From contig NZ_CP107964.1 of assembly GCF_041434935.1 (NCBI RefSeq), positions 8,291,001 to 8,355,000 on the forward strand: a stretch of 64,000 nt of DNA, in the 5' to 3' direction. Positions within the stretch are counted from its first letter, which is position 1. Each line of letters starts with the position of its first letter. This DNA is from Kitasatospora sp. NBC_00374 (lineage in GTDB: Bacteria > Actinomycetota > Actinomycetes > Streptomycetales > Streptomycetaceae). A program made the position numbers and the translations under genes. This document shows, piece after piece, positions 8,337-16,232 of this stretch. A model generated the notes under the pieces. That model did not search any database. It was given only the letters and a program-made list of their open reading frames with translations, and had not been told where the DNA came from.

Positions 8337-9676
8337 CCGCGTGCGCCCGTCTCCTCGAGCGCCGTCCGCTCCGACGCCTGCGCGGTCATCTCCGCCTCGA
8401 TGTTGCGCAGCCGCGGATTGGCGTAGTTGCCCAGCACCACCAGCAGGAAGGCGCCGCCGAGCACGATCAGCAGCAGCCCGATCCCGCGGCCCGAGCCGAC
8501 CGCCAGGATCTTCCCGACGCTGTCGGCCAGCGATCCCGACGGCTCCAGCAGCGGGTTGAAGACCTTCACCAGCGGTCCGGCGACCAGGTAGGCCAGCGGC
8601 AGGGTCGACCAGGCGACGAAGCGGTTCAGCGCGAAGACCCGGGCCTGCATGGCATCCGGCACATGGGTGCGGATGACCGCGGCGGTGCAGCCCCGGACGA
8701 ACTGGATGCTGAACAGGCAGCCGAACAGGCCGGCGCCGATCACCACGGGGTTGGGGCGAAGGCCGACCAGGAACAGGCAGAGGGCCTGGGCCAGGCCGAA
8801 CAGCAGGACGCCGGCCACCTTGTTCTTGGGCCCGCCCCAGGCGGCCATCACCGCGCCGCCGAGGAACATCCCGAACCCACCGGCCGAGAAGGTCGCGCCG
8901 AGCACCGCGGCCGAGGTGAAGCTCAGCAGCAGCGGGGTGACCACGATCTGGGTCAGCCCGATCGAGAAGCTGATGAACGAGCCGAACAGGAAGAGGTGGA
9001 GAAAACCCCGATGCCGCATCATATAGGCCCAGCCCGCGGCCATGTCGGCCCACAGCGTGGGCTTCGCGGAGTCCGCGTCCTCGGGCCGCTCCACCGGGGG
9101 GAAGACCACCACGAGCAGGGCCAGGATGCCCACCGTGTAGGAGATCAGGTCGATCAGCAGCACCCCCGACACCCCGACCGCGGCCATCAGGAAGCCGGCG
9201 ATCAGCGGCGGTGCCACCATCCCGATGTTCTCCGCGGTCTGCACCAGGCCGCTGGCGCGGCCGAGTTGCCTCTTCGGCACCATCTGGCTGACCGAGGCGT
9301 AGTAGGCCGGGTCGCGGAACGCGCCGCCGACGGCCAGCAGCACCACCGCGACGTAGACGTGCCAGACCTCGAGCCCGTGGCCGTGCTGAAGCAGCGTCAG
9401 CGCCAGGATCACCACCCCGCACGCCGCCTCGCTGACCAGCATCATGCCCCGGCGGTCCCAGCGGTCGGCGAGCGCACCCGAGAACGGTGAGAGCAGGATG
9501 GCCGGGACCATCGCGAACACCAGGACCAGCGCGAACTGGGTGGCCGATCCGGTGCGCTGGTAGACGAACACGCCGAGGGCGAAGTCGATCAGTCCGGTGC
9601 CGAGCGCCGAGACGAACTGGCTCAGCCAGACGACCAGGAACACGCGTTTGGGATTAGCTGTCTTGACCTGCGCCAT
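8333..9676 (-). CDS. MFS exporter
   Basis: A 447-residue major facilitator superfamily protein with about 12 hydrophobic helices. The conserved loop between TM2 and TM3 is visible as GALADRWDRRGMM, and the N-terminus VFLVVWLSQFVSALGTGL is typical of the MFS_3/TetA-like drug exporter branch. By position inside the NRPS operon it most likely exports the peptide product and may give self-resistance. ATG at 9676 overlaps the TAA of the FkbH-like gene by one base (TAATG). The TGA overlaps the next gene's ATG. The protein has a charged cytosolic C-tail of about 25 residues. Confidence 0.93.
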   Translation of the reverse strand: MAQVKTANPKRVFLVVWLSQFVSALGTGLIDFALGVFVYQRTGSATQFALVLVFAMVPAILLSPFSGALADRWDRRGMMLVSEAACGVVILALTLLQHGHGLEVWHVYVAVVLLAVGGAFRDPAYYASVSQMVPKRQLGRASGLVQTAENIGMVAPPLIAGFLMAAVGVSGVLLIDLISYTVGILALLVVVFPPVERPEDADSAKPTLWADMAAGWAYMMRHRGFLHLFLFGSFISFSIGLTQIVVTPLLLSFTSAAVLGATFSAGGFGMFLGGAVMAAWGGPKNKVAGVLLFGLAQALCLFLVGLRPNPVVIGAGLFGCLFSIQFVRGCTAAVIRTHVPDAMQARVFALNRFVAWSTLPLAYLVAGPLVKVFNPLLEPSGSLADSVGKILAVGSGRGIGLLLIVLGGAFLLVVLGNYANPRLRNIEAEMTAQASERTALEETGARG

Positions 9677-12600
9677 TATTGCTGGCTCTTCCTGTCGTTG
9701 GGCCGCTCGCCGGGGGCCGGCGCCGCCGGTGTGCCGCCGATCAGCTCGCGGAGGCCGGCCGCCCAGCCGTCCATGAGCCGCTCGGTCGTCGTGGTGTGGA
9801 ACTGCGTGCCGCGGTAGCAGATCTCCAGGTGGATCCGGTCACCGACGATCACCGTGTCGAACTGGAGCGCGTACGGGGTGACAGCGCCCGGATCGATGTC
9901 CGGCACCCCGCCGGGGATCGAGGCACCGAGCAGCGGATGCTCCTGCGAGCCGGGGTCGATGTGTCCGGCGTAGGAGAACAGCACATCGGCCCCGGGGAGT
10001 TCGGCCAGTTGCCTCCTGACCGACTCGTCCTCGCTCAGGAAGCGCAGCAGGTTGTCGCCCGCCCCGTGGTGCGAGGACCAGGCGCGCAGCTGGCGGCCGA
10101 CCGCCGGGACGAGAACCGACATGTCCTCCAGGCCAGCGGTCTCGAACAGCACCGGCACGTTGAGAACCATCCAGCCGACCGTGCGCGACAGGTCCACCCC
10201 GTCGAGGAACGGCTCCCGCCCGTGGTTGACCACGTCGAACAGGAAGCGGTCCCGTCCGCTCCAGCGCGCCAGGCTCCGGTTGGCCGCGGCCAGCAGCAGG
10301 ATGTCGAGCGAGACATGGTCGGTGGACAGCGCCCGATCGCGCAGCAGCCGGGTCTCCTCGGCGCTGAGCACCAGCAGACGGGAGTGGGTGAGGACACCGG
10401 AGGCCGCCGCGTCGGGGACGTCCCTGGGGAGCGGTTCGACGGATGCCCTGGGCTCGGCCAGCCACCGCGGGAGCTCGGCCAGCACCTCGGGCGACTGCGC
10501 GTACGCGTGCAGCTGCCGGGCCCAGCTCAGCATGGGTGTGCTGGTCGGTGCCAGCTCCACCGGCCCGCCCCGGCGGGCCTGGTGGTACGCGTCCTGCAGG
10601 TCCGCCAGCAGGAAGCGCCAGGACATCCCGTCGATCGCCAGGTGATGGAAGATCACCAGAAGCTGGGGCAGCCGCTCGGGCCCGAAGGTGAAGAGCGCGA
10701 ATCGGGCGAGACGGCCCTCGGCCGGACTCATCGTCCGATGCAGAGCGGTCTCGTGCGCCTCCAGCCGCTGCTCCCACCGCTCGCTCGGGGTCGTGCTGAG
10801 GTCGACGTGCTCGAAGGGCGCGTCCGCGGGTGCCCCCGGGTCGGTCTGGCACAGGCCCGAGGCTTCCCGGGTGAAGCGCACCCGCAGGGACGGATGCTGG
10901 GCGAGCAGCGCGGCCACTGCCTGTTCGAGGGCGCCTGCGTCCACCTCGGCGGGCAGCTCGAAGCGCTGCGACTGGTTGAAGTGCCCGGGCCGGTCCAGGC
11001 CGAGCCCGAAGAACCAGGACTGGAGCGGCAGCAGTGGCGCAGGGCCGCCCGACTCCGGCGAGGTCTGCCGCTGCTCCACCACCGTGGCCACGGCTGCGAG
11101 CGCGGCGACGGTCTGGTGCTGGAAGACCTGTCGCAGGGTCAGGCGCAGTCCGGCGCGGTTGGCCTTGGCGATCAGCTGGACGGCCAGCATCGAGTCGCCG
11201 TGGTCGAAGAACCTGCACTCCACCCCGACCGAGGGCCGGCGCAGCACGCCGGCGAAGACGTCTGCGATGAGCCGTTCGGTCTCGGTCCGCGGCTCGCCGC
11301 CCTCGTCGGTCCGCCCCGGGCCCGAGGTCGCCGCGAGCGTGCGGCCGCGGTCCTCCACCGCACGCAGGATCTGCGCCGCGGTGGCGGTGCCGCCGACGAC
11401 GACCGGCCGGCGTCGCGGCCGGCCGGCGCGGGCCGGCGGGCTCACGTCGGGCCGGGCGGCAGCCGTTGGCGCCGGGGTGGCCGCGACGCCGGACGCCGGC
11501 CCGGCCGTGGCGCCGGCGGCCAGGACCCGCACCGGAATGTCCACCGGGCCGGGCACCTCGCCGAGCGCTGCCGCCTGCGGCCACAGGCCGGTCAGGAAGC
11601 GGTGGAAGGCGTCGTTGCGCGGCGTCGGACGGAACCGGAAGGCCACCGTGTGGCAGCCGTGCTCGCGGGCCAGTGCGACCAGGTCGCCCAGGACCCGCTC
11701 CTCGACGCCCTTGCCGAGGACCGGGCAGGTCAGCACCCACAGGTCCACCCGCAGGGTGCCGGCCTCGGGTCGCGCGCCGAGCAGGCCGCACAGCCCGTGG
11801 TCGCCGAACCGGTCGCCGACCCGGATGGCCCAGCGCACCTCTCCGGGGGCGGTGGCGGTGAAGCGCTCCGCCGGCCACACCTCGCCGTCCAGGTGGAACT
11901 CGGCGGTCCGCCGGGTGAGGTCGGCCGCCGCCTCGGCGAGCTCGGGCGTCAGCGCGGCGCACTCGACCCGAAGGCGCAGGTTGGCCAGGAAGCCGTCCAG
12001 CGTGAGGGTGGGCGCACTCGGCCCGGAGCCGCCCGCCGCCGGCCCACCGGAGACGGGGGCCTGGTCCACGATGCCGCTCCGGTCGACGGCCTGCGCCCAC
12101 AGCTCGCGGTCGGGCGGCAGCAGCAGGGTGGTGACCGCGGGAAGGTCCTGCCGCACCTGCTCTAGGGTCTGCGGCCGTGTGCTGAGGAAGGCGACCCGTC
12201 GGCCGGCGGGAACCGACCGCTCGATCAGCGATCGGAGTTGCCCGGTGGCCGGCCCCTCGGCGGTGCACCGGGTGACGGTGGCGCCCAGCCGGGCGACCTC
12301 GGTCAGGTAGGCGTCCAGACTGGTCTCCGGAGTGCCCTTGCCGCGGTCGCCACCCGGCAGGTCGGGAGCGGCCGGCTGCGGCGCTCCGTCGCCCGTCAGG
12401 GCCTCGTCGAGCACGATCAGCGGCGGCCGGGGGTCGCGACGCAGCGCGAGCAGCCGGCCGATCCGCTCGGCGAGCAGCGCGAAGTACTCCTCGGAGTAGG
12501 GAATCTGGGCCGAGGCGAGCAGTGCCGGGCGGTAGGCGTGGGCGGCCCCGACGGTGCGCAGCAGGGCCTCGCCGTCCACCAGGGCGACCCGGTCGCGGCC

Positions 12601-13140
12601 GGCCAGGCTGTGGCGCAGCGCCTCCCGGGCCCGGACCGCGGTCGCCAGGACACCGTGCGGGTTACCGTCGTCGCCCACGCCCGCCGGACGGTTCTGCGGG
12701 ATCTCGGGCAGCACGAAGAGCAGCTCCGCTCCCCAGCGGGCCGCCGCGTCCACGCACGCTTCGGCCAGGTAGCGCAGGTCCGCCTCGTAGGACTCCGTGT
12801 CGACGCCGTCCCCGGGCAGCGCCCGGCCGGCCCACAGCTGCTCCAGCCGCGGAGCGACCACGAGCACCTGCGGGGCGAACCGCGCGGTGAGCGACCCGTC
12901 GTCCAGGCATTGGCGTTCGATCTGGTTGAACGGGGCCACCCAGAGCACGGGCGGTACGCCGGCCTCGGCCAGCGCGGTTCCGAGGTAGGGGACGAGCGGA
13001 TCGACGGTGTAGCTGGAGAGCAGTGCCACCCGCAGGCCCTCCGGGTGGGGCTCGCGCGCCAGTTGCTGCCAGCGCAGCCGGGTCTGCAGGCGCTCGGCCT
13101 CCGCGGTGCGGCCGGTGCCCGGCCCGGGTGCGGCGCTCAT
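9676..13140 (-). CDS. FkbH-like (HAD-degenerate)-GNAT-PCP-epimerisation-like fusion
   Basis: An 1,154-residue fusion. Residues 30-235 form the N-terminal domain seen before the HAD domain of FkbH proteins (ALLSSYTVDPLV). At 240-365 is an HAD-like remnant: the nucleophile motif DLDNTLW is replaced by LIVLDEALTGD and the late DDNP motif by STRP (320-323). A GNAT-like acyltransferase segment follows (about 385-525), then a PCP with FFDHGDSMLA (Ser650) and an E-type domain (700-1,140) with HHLAIDG at 832-838 and RTVGW. The expected catalytic Glu of EGHGRE is Val (VNHGRE, 971-976). FkbH proteins normally load glyceryl from 1,3-bisphosphoglycerate; with the phosphatase centre gone, a different acyl donor is likely, plausibly the adjacent E2. 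GAGG lies 7 bases before ATG at 13140. Confidence 0.88.
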   Translation of the reverse strand: MSAAPGPGTGRTAEAERLQTRLRWQQLAREPHPEGLRVALLSSYTVDPLVPYLGTALAEAGVPPVLWVAPFNQIERQCLDDGSLTARFAPQVLVVAPRLEQLWAGRALPGDGVDTESYEADLRYLAEACVDAAARWGAELLFVLPEIPQNRPAGVGDDGNPHGVLATAVRAREALRHSLAGRDRVALVDGEALLRTVGAAHAYRPALLASAQIPYSEEYFALLAERIGRLLALRRDPRPPLIVLDEALTGDGAPQPAAPDLPGGDRGKGTPETSLDAYLTEVARLGATVTRCTAEGPATGQLRSLIERSVPAGRRVAFLSTRPQTLEQVRQDLPAVTTLLLPPDRELWAQAVDRSGIVDQAPVSGGPAAGGSGPSAPTLTLDGFLANLRLRVECAALTPELAEAAADLTRRTAEFHLDGEVWPAERFTATAPGEVRWAIRVGDRFGDHGLCGLLGARPEAGTLRVDLWVLTCPVLGKGVEERVLGDLVALAREHGCHTVAFRFRPTPRNDAFHRFLTGLWPQAAALGEVPGPVDIPVRVLAAGATAGPASGVAATPAPTAAARPDVSPPARAGRPRRRPVVVGGTATAAQILRAVEDRGRTLAATSGPGRTDEGGEPRTETERLIADVFAGVLRRPSVGVECRFFDHGDSMLAVQLIAKANRAGLRLTLRQVFQHQTVAALAAVATVVEQRQTSPESGGPAPLLPLQSWFFGLGLDRPGHFNQSQRFELPAEVDAGALEQAVAALLAQHPSLRVRFTREASGLCQTDPGAPADAPFEHVDLSTTPSERWEQRLEAHETALHRTMSPAEGRLARFALFTFGPERLPQLLVIFHHLAIDGMSWRFLLADLQDAYHQARRGGPVELAPTSTPMLSWARQLHAYAQSPEVLAELPRWLAEPRASVEPLPRDVPDAAASGVLTHSRLLVLSAEETRLLRDRALSTDHVSLDILLLAAANRSLARWSGRDRFLFDVVNHGREPFLDGVDLSRTVGWMVLNVPVLFETAGLEDMSVLVPAVGRQLRAWSSHHGAGDNLLRFLSEDESVRRQLAELPGADVLFSYAGHIDPGSQEHPLLGASIPGGVPDIDPGAVTPYALQFDTVIVGDRIHLEICYRGTQFHTTTTERLMDGWAAGLRELIGGTPAAPAPGERPNDRKSQQ

Positions 13141-13213
13141 GCGCGGACCTCGCTTCGCCCGGTGAGCGCCGCGCGCCCGCGCGGCTCCTGGACCACTCGT
13201 TCGGTTGACTCGG

Positions 13214-14329
13214 TCACCGGTCTGACTCCTGCGGCTGCTCGACGGACGACTTGAGGGCGGTGAGGAAGGCGACGGCCTCCCGCCCGTTGATCGCGCGGTG
13301 GTCGTAGGCCAGCCCCACGGTGAAGTGCCGGCGCGGCGACACCCGCCCCTCGTCCAGCACGATCTCGGTCTGCACCGAGGCGATGGAGACCATGCAGACC
13401 TGCGGTGCGAGGATGATCGGCACGGCCACCAGCACATCGGGGTCGGTGTTGAGCGAGACGCTGAGCTGCCCCCCGCTCAGGTCGTCCTCGTGGAAGGACT
13501 CGCGCAGCGCCTTGATGCGGAACTCCATCAGCAGGTCGGCGACCTGGGAGCTGCTGAGCGCCCCGGCGTCCCGCACCACCGGGACGAACAGGCCGGTGCC
13601 CACGTCGACGGTGACGCCGATGTCGGTGCGGTCCTCGGGCAGGAGCAGCCGCTCGTCCTCCGCCATCCTGGCGAAGAAGACCGGGAAGGCCGGCTTCAGC
13701 CCGGCGAGCCGGGTGATCACCGCCTCGGGGAGGCCGACCGCCTCCTGCTGCGCGGCGTTGGAGGCGCGAAGCCGCTCCAGCAGGTCGTCGCAGTACACCT
13801 TGACCGCCACGAACGCGTCGGGAACCGTCCGGTGGGTCCGGCTGACCACCGTGGCGATCGCCCGCTGACGCGGAGACAGGGCGGTGGAGTCCTCGGGTGC
13901 GCTGCGCCGTACGAGCGCCTCGACGTCCGACTCGCGGACGATCCGCTTGCCCAGCGAACGCAGTTGGTCCTCCGTCAGGTTCTCCTGCTCGCTGAGCCGG
14001 CGGGCGGCGGCGGTCAGGGTCAGGGCCGGGAGGTCCTGCCGCTCGGGGTCCGCGGCGTGCGCCGGGTTGGCCCGCAGGAACGCCTGCCGCTCCGGCTCGT
14101 CTTCGAAGACGTAACCGATCACCTGGCCGATCCGGCACTCCGCGCCGACGGGGACGAGGGCGTGCAGGATTCCGGCGGCGTCGCTGTAGATCTCGGAGGC
14201 GGCCTTCGACGTCTCCACCACCGCGACCGGATCCTGCTCCGCGATGTCCGAGCCGTCGGGGTGGGGCCACTCGGTCAGCCGGCAGGTGTCGTCGTTGCCG
14301 TTCAGCCTCGGTACCACTAGCTCGTGCAT
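13214..14329 (-). CDS. 2-oxoacid dehydrogenase E2 (lipoyl acyltransferase)
   Basis: A 371-residue E2 component. Order: one lipoyl domain with the lipoylated Lys42 in ETSKA, a peripheral-subunit-binding segment (about 95-135; SEQENLTEDQLRSLG), and the chloramphenicol-acetyltransferase-like catalytic domain ending in YDHRAINGREAVAFL. The catalytic His is present, but the usual HRxxxDG motif reads HRAING, so Asp is Asn; some functional E2s also vary there. It would take an acyl group from E1 and pass it to CoA or, here, possibly to a carrier protein. ATG at 14329 overlaps the E1-beta end by 13 bases. No E3 is encoded nearby, so the housekeeping E3 would have to reoxidise the lipoyl group, unless turnover is non-oxidative. 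Confidence 0.92.
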   Translation of the reverse strand: MHELVVPRLNGNDDTCRLTEWPHPDGSDIAEQDPVAVVETSKAASEIYSDAAGILHALVPVGAECRIGQVIGYVFEDEPERQAFLRANPAHAADPERQDLPALTLTAAARRLSEQENLTEDQLRSLGKRIVRESDVEALVRRSAPEDSTALSPRQRAIATVVSRTHRTVPDAFVAVKVYCDDLLERLRASNAAQQEAVGLPEAVITRLAGLKPAFPVFFARMAEDERLLLPEDRTDIGVTVDVGTGLFVPVVRDAGALSSSQVADLLMEFRIKALRESFHEDDLSGGQLSVSLNTDPDVLVAVPIILAPQVCMVSIASVQTEIVLDEGRVSPRRHFTVGLAYDHRAINGREAVAFLTALKSSVEQPQESDR

Positions 14330-15339
14330 GCCGCCACCCGTCCGCGTATTCCGTCGACGATGTCCTGTGCCTGCACGACCACCTGGCGCTCCAGGTGGCG
14401 TGCGGCGGGGATGATGCTGTCCCGGGAGTGGATCGTGCCCACGGGGTGCTTCAGCCGGTCCCAACAGACCTCGCCCAGGCGCAGAGCGACCTCGCTGCCC
14501 CAGGTACCGCCGGAGGTGCTCTCCTCGGCCACCAGGACGTGCTCCGCCCGCGCCACCTCCGTCAGCAGCGGCTGCGGCAGGAACGGGTAGAGCTGGGAGG
14601 GCACCATCACCGTGACGTCGATCTCGTCCTCCAGCAGCAGGGTCCGGGCCGCTTCCAGCGCCCGCGAAACCATTCCGCCGGTCGTGATCAGCAGCACCGT
14701 TCCGGCGCCGCCCTCCGCCGCGACCCGCGCCCAGTTGCGGTCCTCGTCGGCGAACCGGTAGCCGAACAGGTCGTCGATCGCGCCCGGGGCCAGTGCGCGC
14801 TCCCCGTACACCGGCTTGTTCTCGAAGAACATGCAGGGTCGGCCGCCGTCCAGCACCCGGCGCAGTACCGTCAGGCTGTCGTGCAGCGGCGAGAGTTCGT
14901 GCAGCAGAAGGTCCGGGATCCCGATGAAGTGCTTCTGGAGACTCTGGCTGTGGGTCGGGCCGTAGCCGCGGTTGCCGCCCATCGGGCAGCGGACCACGAG
15001 CGGGACGTCGAGCCGGCGTCCGTACATCGAGACCGACTTGGCCGAGACGTTGAGGATCTGGTCGAAGCAGAGCGCGGCGAAGTCGCCGAACATGATCTCC
15101 ACGATCGCCCGGTTGCCGGTGAGGGCCAGGCCGTTGGCGACGCCGACGATCCCGCTCTCGCTGATCGGGGTGGAGAGCACCCGGTCCGGGTACTTGGTGG
15201 ACAGGCCGGCGGTGACCTTGAAGGCCCCGCCGTACGGGTCCAGGACGTCCTCGCCGAGCAGGAACAGCCGAGGGTCGTCGGCGAAGAGAGCGTGCAGGGC
15301 GCCGTTGAGGTTGTCCACGACGCGCTCGGTCCTCAGCAT
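14317..15339 (-). CDS. 2-oxoacid dehydrogenase E1 beta subunit
   Basis: A 340-residue transketolase-like beta subunit of a thiamine-diphosphate E1. Typical segments are FLLGEDVLDPYGGAFKVT, STPISESGIVGVANGLAL, IVEIMFGDF, GGNRGYGPTHSQSLQ (PDH-type HSQS), and a C-terminal transketolase domain with VLVAEESTSGGTWGSEVA. It should pair with the alpha subunit encoded just upstream and decarboxylate a 2-oxoacid onto the lipoyl E2. The substrate (pyruvate, a branched 2-oxoacid or a hydroxylated one) cannot be read from the sequence. ATG at 15339 overlaps the alpha-subunit stop by 7 bases; the stop overlaps the E2 start by 13 bases, so the three subunits are translated together. Confidence 0.94.
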   Translation of the reverse strand: MLRTERVVDNLNGALHALFADDPRLFLLGEDVLDPYGGAFKVTAGLSTKYPDRVLSTPISESGIVGVANGLALTGNRAIVEIMFGDFAALCFDQILNVSAKSVSMYGRRLDVPLVVRCPMGGNRGYGPTHSQSLQKHFIGIPDLLLHELSPLHDSLTVLRRVLDGGRPCMFFENKPVYGERALAPGAIDDLFGYRFADEDRNWARVAAEGGAGTVLLITTGGMVSRALEAARTLLLEDEIDVTVMVPSQLYPFLPQPLLTEVARAEHVLVAEESTSGGTWGSEVALRLGEVCWDRLKHPVGTIHSRDSIIPAARHLERQVVVQAQDIVDGIRGRVAACTS

Positions 15340-16232
15340 GCGACCCGCCAATCGGACGGCTCGCGTGCGCCGACCTCGGCCACCGCCGCGTCCACCGCGC
15401 CGCGGGCGCTCGCGTCCGCGGCGGCGAACTGGTCCGGGTACGACCGCTCGTAGGCGGTGTGCCAGTCCCGGTCCCGGGCGGCCTGCAACTGCGCCGGTTC
15501 GCGGGTGTCGTCGCCCTTGCTGTGCGGGCCCACCCGGACCGTGTCGAACTCCACGACCAGCGGCTCGCCGTGGTCGCGCACCCGCCGCAGCAGCGGCTCC
15601 AGGTCGGCGCGGATCGCCGACAGGTCCTGGGACCCGGTGCCGTGGTAGGCGATGCCGAAGGCGGCCGCCCGGCCGCTGATCGAGCCGGCGAGGTGGCGGT
15701 CGGTCGGCGTGGTCTGCGCGATGTGGTTGTTCTCCACGACCACGGCGAGCGGCGCGTCCCAGAGCCGGGCCATGTTGAGCGCCTCGTACACCGCGCCCTC
15801 GCCGAAGGTGCCGTCGCCGATGTAGGCGAGCGCGAGCCCGCTGCTGCCCGCATGCTTGAGGCTCAGGGCGGCGCCCACCGCGACGGGCAGGCTCTCGCCC
15901 TGGACGCCGCTGGAGAAGTACCGTCCCTGGTGCAGGTGTTGGCTGCCACCGACGCCCTGGCACACGCCGCCGCTCCTTCCCATGATCTCCGCCAGCAGTG
16001 CGGCCGGATCCTCGAACCGGGCGAGGTAGTGACCGTGGCCGCGGTGGTTGCTGAACACGTAGTCGTCGTCGGTGAGCAGTGGTCGCAGCGCGACCGGCAC
16101 GTACTCCTGGCCGAGGCAGGTGTGGGTGGTCCCGTCGATCCGGCCCTGCTCGAAGAGCCTCAGCAGGGCCAGCTCGAAGTGACGGATCGTCAGAAGCAGA
16201 TGGAGGTCGCTGTCGTCCATCCGGCTAGGCAT
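15333..16232 (-). CDS. 2-oxoacid dehydrogenase E1 alpha subunit (ThDP)
   Basis: A 299-residue E1 alpha subunit with the thiamine-diphosphate motif GDGTFGEGAVYEALN, ending in VVVENN about 30 residues after GDG, plus THTCLGQEYVPVAL, FSNHRGHGHYLAR and a phosphorylation-loop-like YHGTGSQD. It resembles PDH/acetoin-type E1 alpha. I place the start at ATG 16232 because GGAG lies 10 bases upstream; an in-frame ATG at 16220 has no ribosome site. The start overlaps the end of the dioxygenase-like gene by 8 bases. With E1-beta and E2 it forms a dedicated decarboxylating complex inside the biosynthetic operon, probably making a starter or capping acyl group (inference). Confidence 0.93.
   Translation of the reverse strand: MPSRMDDSDLHLLLTIRHFELALLRLFEQGRIDGTTHTCLGQEYVPVALRPLLTDDDYVFSNHRGHGHYLARFEDPAALLAEIMGRSGGVCQGVGGSQHLHQGRYFSSGVQGESLPVAVGAALSLKHAGSSGLALAYIGDGTFGEGAVYEALNMARLWDAPLAVVVENNHIAQTTPTDRHLAGSISGRAAAFGIAYHGTGSQDLSAIRADLEPLLRRVRDHGEPLVVEFDTVRVGPHSKGDDTREPAQLQAARDRDWHTAYERSYPDQFAAADASARGAVDAAVAEVGAREPSDWRVAC

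Noticed and set aside
9679..12165. A 2.5 kb plus-strand open frame antisense to the FkbH-like gene
   Set aside because: Composition and lack of motifs identify it as a shadow of the opposite-strand gene.
13137..14270. A minus-strand open frame overlapping the E2 gene
   Set aside because: It lies in another frame with no E2 motifs; the true E2 frame begins at 14329.
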